From an uncultured Pantoea sp. (GTDB taxonomy: Bacteria; Pseudomonadota; Gammaproteobacteria; Enterobacterales; Enterobacteriaceae): 64,000 bases of DNA. The stretch lies in contig CAJYKU010000019.1 of NCBI GenBank assembly GCA_913775175.1, forward strand, positions 248,001-312,000, read 5' to 3'. Below, piece after piece: positions 58,129-64,000 of the stretch. The notes beneath the pieces were generated by a model. It was not told where the DNA came from and made no database searches. It saw only the letters and a list, made by a program, of their open reading frames with translations. The number at the start of each line of letters is the position of its first letter. The stretch's first letter is position 1. The position numbers and the translations under genes were made by a program.

Positions 58129-59502
58129 ATGACGGCTTATCAGAGCATTAATCCGGCTAATAATCAGCTACTGAAAAACTGGGAACCGCATGATGCCGCT
58201 GCCGTTCAGCAGGCGCTGGAAACGGCTGATGCGCTCTATCACTCCGCATGGAGTAAAGGCGATATTCAGCCACGCCTGCAGGTACTGTTGCGACTGGCAG
58301 AGCTGATGGAACAGCGCGTTGATGAACTGGCAACCATCGCCAGCCGCGAGATGGGTAAGCTGATTGCCCAAAGCCGGGGCGAGGTAAAAATCTGCGCCAG
58401 TATAGCGCGCTACTATGCAGAAAATGCAGCGACGTTTTTGCAGCCTCAACCTTATGACAGCAGTAGTGGCGAGGCATGGATTGAGTATCATCCAATTGGC
58501 GCCATCGTGGCGGTAGAGCCATGGAACTTTCCTTACTATCAGCTCATGCGCGTACTGGCACCCAATCTGGCTTTGGGTAATCCGGTGCTGGCGAAACATG
58601 CTAATAATGTCCCCCACTGCGCGGAAACTTTTGCTCAGCTGGTGCGTGAAGCAGGTGCTCCTGCGGGCGCATGGAGTAATCTGTTTATCTCTAATGAACA
58701 GGTTGCGGAACTGATCGCCGATTCACGCGTGCAGGGTGTTGCGCTTACCGGCTCTGAACGCGCCGGCAGCGCGGTAGCCGAGCAGGCTGGCAAACATCTC
58801 AAGAAATCTACGCTGGAACTGGGTGGTAATGACGTGTTTCTGGTGCTGGAAGATGCGGATCTTGAAGAAGCAGTACGTCAGGGCGCGCAGGCACGCCTGA
58901 GCAACTGCGGTCAGGTCTGTACTGCAGCCAAACGCTTTATTGTGCATGAAAAGATCGCTGATGAGTTTGTTGCCCGCTTTAGCGCCGCGTTACAGTCTGC
59001 TGTGCCAGGTGATCCGCTGGATGAGAAAACCACGCTGGGCCCACTCTCCTCAATAGAAGCGCGGGACAGGCTGGCCAGACAGGTTGACGAGGCGGTAGAA
59101 CATGGCGCGCAGTTACTCTTTGGCGGACGCGCGATAGAGGGCGTTGGCTGCTATTATCAGCCAACTCTGCTTACCGGGCTGACGCCGGAAAACCCTGCCT
59201 GGTATCAGGAATTTTTCGGTCCGGTAGCGCAACTCTATATTGTCGCGAGTGATGAGGCGGCCGTTGCACTGGCAAATGATTCACACTATGGACTGGGCGG
59301 TTCTGTCTGGAGCCGGGATATTGCGCGTGCGCGTAAGCTTGCTTCGCAAATCGAAACCGGTATGGTGTTTATTAACTCCCAGAGTGACACCGCACCTGAA
59401 CTTCCTTTTGGTGGGGTTAAACGCTCAGGTTACGGGCGTGAGCTTTCCGATCTGGGAATAAAGGAGTTTGCGAATCAGAAGCTGGTGGTTATCGCCGGTT
59501 GA
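58129..59502 (+). CDS. NAD(P)-dependent aldehyde dehydrogenase, succinate-semialdehyde (Sad/YneI) type
   Basis: The 457-residue aldehyde dehydrogenase is close to E. coli Sad. Catalytic elements are Asn in EPWNFPYYQL, Glu in STLELGGND and the nucleophile Cys in NCGQVCTAAKRF. The cofactor part is ALTGSERAGSAVAEQAGK. Succinate semialdehyde or related short semialdehydes are likely substrates. E. coli has no such gene between yccJ and agp, so it is an insertion or rearrangement here. RutE is missing nearby, so malonic semialdehyde as an additional substrate is conceivable but speculative. Confidence 0.9.
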   Translation: MTAYQSINPANNQLLKNWEPHDAAAVQQALETADALYHSAWSKGDIQPRLQVLLRLAELMEQRVDELATIASREMGKLIAQSRGEVKICASIARYYAENAATFLQPQPYDSSSGEAWIEYHPIGAIVAVEPWNFPYYQLMRVLAPNLALGNPVLAKHANNVPHCAETFAQLVREAGAPAGAWSNLFISNEQVAELIADSRVQGVALTGSERAGSAVAEQAGKHLKKSTLELGGNDVFLVLEDADLEEAVRQGAQARLSNCGQVCTAAKRFIVHEKIADEFVARFSAALQSAVPGDPLDEKTTLGPLSSIEARDRLARQVDEAVEHGAQLLFGGRAIEGVGCYYQPTLLTGLTPENPAWYQEFFGPVAQLYIVASDEAAVALANDSHYGLGGSVWSRDIARARKLASQIETGMVFINSQSDTAPELPFGGVKRSGYGRELSDLGIKEFANQKLVVIAG

Positions 59503-59631
59503 TATCTGGTGTAGCGGCCTGATTCAGACAACAGAAATACTTCACAGAAAACTGGCTTGCAACGCAACCGGGTTTCTGTCTGAGGTTTGATCCGCTGCCA
59601 GCAGTTTACTCACAGCGGATCAATCAGCGCA

Positions 59632-59660
59632 AAAAAAACCCCGCAGCCGCGGGGTTTTTT
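59632..59660. terminator. Bidirectional terminator between the aldehyde dehydrogenase and agp
   Basis: CCCCGC(AGCC)GCGGGG with a run of eight A before and six T after. It serves both converging genes. Confidence 0.88.
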
Positions 59661-59682
59661 ACTAACGATAACGCTGATTTGC

Positions 59683-61251
59683 TTAGTTAGCGGTAGCAGG
59701 CTGCTGCGCGGACTTAGCGTCGTCAGCTGGTTTTTCCGCTGCGGCTTCTGACTGCGCTTTTTTTGCTGCCTCAGCGTTAGCCTTATCAGCCTGCGCTTTT
59801 TCAGCAGCGGCTTTTTGTGATGCGGCTTTATCAGCCTGCGCTTTCTCATCAGCGGCTTTCTGCGCTGCGGCTTTATCAGCCTGCGCTTTCTCATCAGTGG
59901 CTTTTGGTGCTGCAGCCTGATCTTCCTGCGCCTTATTATCAGCCGCAGAGTTATCAGCGTTCATCTGCGCATCATCAGCCTGCACAGCAGCGGGCTGCAT
60001 TGGAGTGCCCTGCAGTGCACTATTCAGCACCGTTGTGAACTGTTCCCAGCTACAAAAGCCCTGTGCGTTAGTATCACAACCTGCAAGCTGCAACGTCACA
60101 CGTTTAGGTGGATTTTTCAGGCTCAGTACCTCAGCATTACGTAGCTGATCGGCGGTCTGATAAACGTACTCAACTTTTACCCAGTCTTTATCATTTTTTG
60201 CATCATGCCAGCGTTCAAACAGAACCTGCCCCCCGATAGGGGTTTTCTCATCGTTATCCGGCAGCGTATAGGGTTTCACCTGCAGTGCACTCAGCAGTGA
60301 CGCGATATTGGAGTCATGCCCCACCATTAGCGTCACCTTAGGTGCGCTCTCTTTATCCGTATCGACCAGCTGACTGCGGATATAATCCACCAGCGGTGCC
60401 GCTACCTCACGGGCGACATCAGGTGCACTGAATAGCGCGTCCTGATAGCCATTTTTAATCGCTGCCAGCTCTTTCCACTGCTCAGGCGTTTTGATCTCGC
60501 CCCAGGCAACCTGCTCTGCCGGAAAACCCTCATAATATTGCAGCGTAAACGCATCGACCAGCGAGTTGCCAACTTTCAGTGGCCCACTCACGCCAGGTTC
60601 TTTACCGTTATCGGCGCTAAAGGTATTACTGTCACCCGCCAGTGTGCACTGCTTATTCCCTTTACAGGCTGGTGAGGTTTTGTAATCGATAATTTTTTCC
60701 AGACGTTGCAGCGCTGGTTTGAGCGCCAGCTTTTCGTTCTCAGCCGTCATTGCCGCCAGCGCTTTTTTATTAAACGCTTCGCTGTCGTCAGTAACAACCG
60801 GATTGAAAATCGGATCCATTGTGCCCATCGCATCCTGATGGGTGACTGCAACATCGCAGCCCGGGAACGCACCGGCAGCAAAGAATTGTGCGGTAGCAAC
60901 GGTGCGCTGCAGGCTGTTTGCATAGATAAAGATATCTTTGCTATCAGGACAGCTGTTGTTGGCGATGAGTCCCTGCTGTGCCAGCCATTGACGGGAGTAT
61001 TTTCCCATATAGACTTCCAGCACACCGCCTTTAGTCGTCAGCTCACCGCCGGGAACGTCCCACTGCGGCCAGCTCTTCTTTGTGGATTGTTCCAGTACGC
61101 TGCCATTGGTTGCCAGCGGCGCGCGCAGATTATGGCGACTCAGCATCAGAACCTGCTGCAGCTGCATATCTCCCTCTGCGGCCGTTGCTGACAGACTGAC
61201 CGGAAGCGCCGCAATAACAGACAACGCGCAAAGACTCAGTTTTTTGATCAT
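59683..61251 (-). CDS. agp: Glucose-1-phosphatase (Agp) with a long Ala/Lys/Gln C-terminal repeat tail
   Basis: This periplasmic histidine acid phosphatase frees phosphate from glucose-1-phosphate. The signal peptide (to about residue 24, ending SATAAEG) is followed by the catalytic RHNLRAP (about 39-45) and GHDSN (about 313). The enzyme part ends around residue 412, as in E. coli (413 aa in total). About 110 extra residues follow, rich in Ala, Lys, Gln, Asp and Glu, with a 15-residue unit based on [15 protein letters not shown] repeated about three times (45-bp DNA period). This resembles TolA-like helical stalks, which may span periplasm or bind peptidoglycan. The tail is not known in E. 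coli Agp. Confidence 0.92.
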   Translation of the reverse strand: MIKKLSLCALSVIAALPVSLSATAAEGDMQLQQVLMLSRHNLRAPLATNGSVLEQSTKKSWPQWDVPGGELTTKGGVLEVYMGKYSRQWLAQQGLIANNSCPDSKDIFIYANSLQRTVATAQFFAAGAFPGCDVAVTHQDAMGTMDPIFNPVVTDDSEAFNKKALAAMTAENEKLALKPALQRLEKIIDYKTSPACKGNKQCTLAGDSNTFSADNGKEPGVSGPLKVGNSLVDAFTLQYYEGFPAEQVAWGEIKTPEQWKELAAIKNGYQDALFSAPDVAREVAAPLVDYIRSQLVDTDKESAPKVTLMVGHDSNIASLLSALQVKPYTLPDNDEKTPIGGQVLFERWHDAKNDKDWVKVEYVYQTADQLRNAEVLSLKNPPKRVTLQLAGCDTNAQGFCSWEQFTTVLNSALQGTPMQPAAVQADDAQMNADNSAADNKAQEDQAAAPKATDEKAQADKAAAQKAADEKAQADKAASQKAAAEKAQADKANAEAAKKAQSEAAAEKPADDAKSAQQPATAN

Positions 61252-61467
61252 TGTGCCTATCCCATAACTTTTCAGTGAAACACTCTGGCATTCAAACGAT
61301 TAGCCTGCCAAAAAGTGCATTACCGCACAGTGTAACTCAGCTTGCTGGCGAAAATCGCCCGCTATTTGAAAACCCTGCAAGCACTATAGCAGTAAACGTT
61401 ATGGATGTAGCGCGCGGCATAACGCGTACAACAGGAGATAAGCAGAAGTGGGAGCAAAACAGGAAAA

Positions 61468-61494
61468 GCAAAAAGCCCGCATTGCTGCGGGCTT
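61468..61494 (-). terminator. Terminator of the tRNA-Ser pair
   Basis: Minus strand: AAGCCCGC(AGCAAT)GCGGGCTT then TTT, 9 bases downstream of the second tRNA. Confidence 0.82.
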
Positions 61495-61502
61495 CTTTAA
61501 TT

Positions 61503-61590
61503 TGGCGGAGGAAGAGAGATTCGAACTCTCGGATGGTTTCCCATCGGCGGTTTTCAAGACCGCTGCCTTAAGCCACTCGGCCATCCCTCC
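61503..61590 (-). tRNA. serT: tRNA-Ser (anticodon UGA), copy 2
   Basis: This 88-base class II tRNA has acceptor GGAGGGA, TGA in the anticodon loop CTTGAAA, a long variable arm, T-loop TTCGAAT and encoded CCA. It lies 35 bases downstream of a near-identical copy. Differences are confined to the acceptor stem, including a coordinated A-U versus G-C change at pair 7-66. Confidence 0.97.
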
Positions 61591-61625
61591 GGATTCAGAT
61601 TGTAACTTTACCTGTAAAGATAAAG

Positions 61626-61713
61626 TGGCGGAGGAGGAGAGATTCGAACTCTCGGATGGTTTCCCATCGGCGGTTTTCAAGACCGCTGCCTTAAGCCACT
61701 CGGCCACCCCTCC
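61626..61713 (-). tRNA. serT: tRNA-Ser (anticodon UGA), copy 1
   Basis: This is an 88-base class II tRNA with the same anticodon and arms as copy 2 but acceptor GGAGGGG with a matching C. E. coli has one serT at this place, next to yccA, so the second copy is a local tandem duplication. Confidence 0.97.
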
Positions 61714-61936
61714 GCAATGAGGCGCACTATAAACATCCCCTCTGGTGATGTAAAGCAGTGATTGAATCGTTCGCCTGAAAAACAGCCAAAAATATGTTTT
61801 CTGGCGTCAATTTCACCAATCCGCTTAATGAAACAGCGTTTTATCGCGTAAAGAAGGGTAAAACGTCTTTGCTGTTTTAGGGGGGCTGCGTATTCTCAGC
61901 GTAATGAATACGTCCTCTCTCTTAAAGGAGTAAATG

Positions 61937-62593
61937 ATGGACAGAATAATCAGCTCATCACAGCAACAATCGTTGATTAGCACGCATAAAGTGCTGCGCA
62001 ATACCTATTTTCTGCTGGGCCTGACGCTGGCGTTCTCTGCGGTTACCGCAACGCTCAGTACGGTTTATGCCCTGCCCGCGCCTGGCCTGATTCTGATGCT
62101 GGTAGGCTTCTACGGCCTGATGTTTCTGACCTACCGTCTGGCTAACAGCCCGGCAGGTATACTGGCTGCGTTTGCCTTTACCGGCTTTCTTGGATACTGC
62201 CTGGGACCGATTCTGAGTTCATTCCTGAGCGCTGGCATGGGCGACGTTATTGCCATGGCGCTGGGAGGCACGGCACTGGTATTTTTCTGCTGCTCAGCCT
62301 ACGTGCTGACTACCCGTCGCGATATGTCGTTTCTTGGCGGTATGATGATGGCAGGCTTTGTTGTGCTGCTGGTTGCCGTTGTCGCGAACCTGTTCCTGCA
62401 ACTGCCAGCGCTGCACCTGGCAATCAGTGCGCTGTTTATTCTCTTCTCCGCAGGTGCCATCCTGTGGGAGACCAGTAATATTATTCATGGTGGCGAAACC
62501 AACTATATTCGCGCTACCGTGGGCCTGTACGTCTCACTCTACAATATTTTTGTCAGTCTTTTGAGTCTGCTGGGCTTTGCCAGCCGCGACTGA
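61937..62593 (+). CDS. yccA: YccA, inner membrane modulator of FtsH (Bax inhibitor-1 family)
   Basis: This seven-helix membrane protein of the BI-1/TMBIM family binds and is degraded by FtsH and protects SecY under jamming stress. It has 218 residues from [12 protein letters not shown] (second of two ATGs, matching E. coli; AGGAG SD). The family core [27 protein letters not shown] and the end [16 protein letters not shown] are present. A CpxR site might exist upstream, but none was clear. Confidence 0.96.
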   Translation: MDRIISSSQQQSLISTHKVLRNTYFLLGLTLAFSAVTATLSTVYALPAPGLILMLVGFYGLMFLTYRLANSPAGILAAFAFTGFLGYCLGPILSSFLSAGMGDVIAMALGGTALVFFCCSAYVLTTRRDMSFLGGMMMAGFVVLLVAVVANLFLQLPALHLAISALFILFSAGAILWETSNIIHGGETNYIRATVGLYVSLYNIFVSLLSLLGFASRD

Positions 62594-62613
62594 TACTGCA
62601 ACGCACAAAACGT

Positions 62614-62637
62614 AAACCCCGCTTCGGCGGGGTTTTT
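62614..62637 (+). terminator. Terminator of yccA
   Basis: CCCCGC(TTCG)GCGGGG, a stable UUCG tetraloop, followed by TTTTT. Confidence 0.9.
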
Positions 62638-62693
62638 GCTTTTCTGTCGGGTGAGAATCTACAATAGCCGCTATTAACGAGCGAGGAGCAAAC

Positions 62694-63020
62694 GTGATTT
62701 TTAACAACAATGAGATCGCAACTGACAGTGAAGGCTATCTGAAAAACTGCGCTGACTGGAGTGAAGATCTGGCGCTGGCTATTGCCCGGCAGGAGCAGAT
62801 TGAGATGAGCGAAGCGCACTGGGAAGTTGTGCATTTTGTGCGTGACTTTTATCAGGAGTTTAATACCTCGCCGGCGGTGCGTATGCTGGTAAAAGCAATG
62901 GCGAAAAAATATGGCGCAGAGAAAGGCAACAGTCGCTACCTGTTCCGGCTTTTCCCGGAAGGCCCGGCTAAACAAGCCACAAAAATTGCCGGTCTGCCTA
63001 AACCTGCCAGATGCCTTTGA
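62694..63020 (+). CDS. tusE: TusE, sulfur relay protein for tRNA 2-thiouridine
   Basis: TusE accepts sulfur from TusBCD and passes it to MnmA for s2U34 of tRNA. The 108 residues begin with GTG (SD GAGGAG). DsrC-family features are [39 protein letters not shown] and the C-terminal KPARCL with the penultimate Cys that carries the persulfide. Identical in layout to E. coli. The stop abuts the convergent acyP stop. Confidence 0.97.
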   Translation: MIFNNNEIATDSEGYLKNCADWSEDLALAIARQEQIEMSEAHWEVVHFVRDFYQEFNTSPAVRMLVKAMAKKYGAEKGNSRYLFRLFPEGPAKQATKIAGLPKPARCL

Positions 63021-63299
63021 TCACCCGGTCGTAAAGCTGGCGGGCTTCTCTGCCAGCTGGCAGGGCTCTGTCAGCACTTTATCAACCCGGGCACTACGTG
63101 GCCCACCAGCCTGTAACCAGCTGAGTAAACTTTTAATCTGCTGTTGTTCACCACAAGCGAGGATCTCCACGCTACCATCCTGCAGGTTGTGCGCATAGCC
63201 CGTCAGCCCAAGCGTTGCGGCCTGCTGCTGCGTGTGATAGCGAAATCCCACACCCTGCACAACGCCATGTACCCAGATTCTGTAACTCTGCTCTGACAT
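63021..63299 (-). CDS. acyP: Acylphosphatase
   Basis: This 92-residue acylphosphatase (YccX) hydrolyses acyl phosphates. The catalytic Arg and Asn are in [18 protein letters not shown] and [13 protein letters not shown]. The end is short and Pro/Phe-rich. It diverges from rlmI with an 83-base shared promoter region, as in E. coli. Confidence 0.97.
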   Translation of the reverse strand: MSEQSYRIWVHGVVQGVGFRYHTQQQAATLGLTGYAHNLQDGSVEILACGEQQQIKSLLSWLQAGGPRSARVDKVLTEPCQLAEKPASFTTG

Positions 63300-63382
63300 C
63301 GTGCTCTCCTTATTCCGCGTTGCAATTTGCCGCCATCCACCGGAAAATGGCGCCTCATTTTTTCAGGTAAGCATAGCAAACT

Positions 63383-64000
63383 ATGACCGTTCGATTGATT
63401 CTCACTAAGGGACGTGAAAAATCCCTGCTCCGCCGCCATCCGTGGGTTTTTTCTGGCGCCGTTGCGCGTATGGAAGGAAAAGCTCAGTCTGGCGAAACCA
63501 TCGATATCTGCGACAGCAATGGCAAGTGGCTGGCGCGTGCGGCTTACTCGCCGCAATCTCAGATTCGCGCACGCGTCTGGAGCTGGCAGCAGGATGAGTC
63601 AATCGACATCGCCTTTTTTGTACGCCGCTTTGAGCAGGCGCAGCAGTGGCGCGACTGGCTGGCAGCTCGCGACGGGCTCGATAGCTACCGCCTGATCGCT
63701 GGCGAGTCAGATGGTATGCCAGGCGTCACCATTGACCGCTTTGGTCATTTTCTTGTTCTGCAGCTGCTCTCAGCAGGTGCAGAATATCAGCGGCCAGCCA
63801 TTGTCTCGGCGCTACAGCAGTGCTACCCCGACTGCTCAATCTTTGATCGCTCTGATGTCGCAGTACGTAAAAAAGAGGGGCTGGCGCTGGCACAGGGGCC
63901 GGTTAGCGGCGAACTGCCACCTGCTCTGCTGCCAATCACTGAGCATGGTATGCAGCTGTTGGTTGATATTCAGGGCGGCCACAAAACCGGCTACTACCTC
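63383..64000 (+). CDS. rlmI: RlmI, 23S rRNA m5C1962 methyltransferase (N-terminal part)
   Basis: The first 206 codons are in the window and the frame runs off the end. It opens with [20 protein letters not shown], a PUA domain, then the SAM methyltransferase lead-in [25 protein letters not shown] and [13 protein letters not shown]. Near-identical to E. coli RlmI (YccW). The catalytic cysteines lie beyond the window. Confidence 0.95.
   Translation, partial: MTVRLILTKGREKSLLRRHPWVFSGAVARMEGKAQSGETIDICDSNGKWLARAAYSPQSQIRARVWSWQQDESIDIAFFVRRFEQAQQWRDWLAARDGLDSYRLIAGESDGMPGVTIDRFGHFLVLQLLSAGAEYQRPAIVSALQQCYPDCSIFDRSDVAVRKKEGLALAQGPVSGELPPALLPITEHGMQLLVDIQGGHKTGYYL

Overview
The window is a stretch of an enterobacterial chromosome (order Enterobacterales). 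A genus in Erwiniaceae (Pantoea, Erwinia or Mixta type) is most likely. The reasons are E. coli-like gene blocks (ccm, yfdC-argW, leuZ-cysT-glyW-pgsA-uvrC-uvrY-yecF, sdiA, cycA, rut, wrbA-yccJ, agp, serT-yccA-tusE-acyP-rlmI) joined in a non-E. coli order, plus an intact luxI gene beside sdiA, as described for Pantoea and Erwinia. The genus call is inference.

Layout. 1-2861: cytochrome c maturation genes ccmABCDE and the start of ccmF, all on the minus strand. 3106-4225: yfdC and tRNA-Arg(CCU) argW. 4226-5558: an IntS-type integrase at argW, a known integration hotspot. 5552 to about 40270: an apparently complete lambdoid siphovirus prophage with an HK97-type head and lambda-type tail. It reads from its own integrase on the right, through the immunity region, replication, Q, lysis, terminase, head and tail, to the tail fiber on the left. 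40279-43818: tRNA-Leu, tRNA-Cys, tRNA-Gly, pgsA, uvrC and uvrY. 44235-45950: yecF, an AHL synthase gene and sdiA. 46785-50172: an extensin-like protein, a CycA-type permease and a YdjM-like membrane protein. 50193-56062: rutR and the pyrimidine catabolic operon rutABCDFG, without rutE. 56053-61251: a DMT exporter, wrbA, yccJ, an aldehyde dehydrogenase and an unusually long agp. 61503-64000: two tandem tRNA-Ser(UGA), yccA, tusE, acyP and the start of rlmI.

The prophage control logic can be read in detail. Divergent pR and pL promoters each carry 15-bp TAAAC-N5-GTTTA operators around a CI (S24-type) repressor and a YdaS-like Cro. An O-like replication gene holds five tandem 23-bp iterons, the likely phage origin. 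A Q antiterminator precedes two terminators and the lysis cassette, which has a pinholin-like holin, a SAR endolysin, and Rz with nested Rz1. Many late genes are preceded by a hairpin-T-tract unit that Q-modified polymerase would have to read through. The tail chaperone gene uses the lambda-type GGGAAAG -1 frameshift. A LexA box drives a small unknown gene at the tail end of the prophage, and the CI protein lacks an Ala-Gly cleavage site where lambda CI has one. That gene is therefore a candidate SOS antirepressor. Accessory cargo includes a plus-strand cluster of three unknown secreted or membrane proteins (31823-33101), a DUF1232 protein, a lipoprotein and two other membrane proteins. A strongly folded, apparently non-coding element (37795-37922) lies just downstream of pL.

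In the host flank the clearest regulatory features are a near-perfect sigma-54 promoter and a RutR box ahead of rutA, and a 20-bp lux-box-like dyad between sdiA and the AHL synthase gene.
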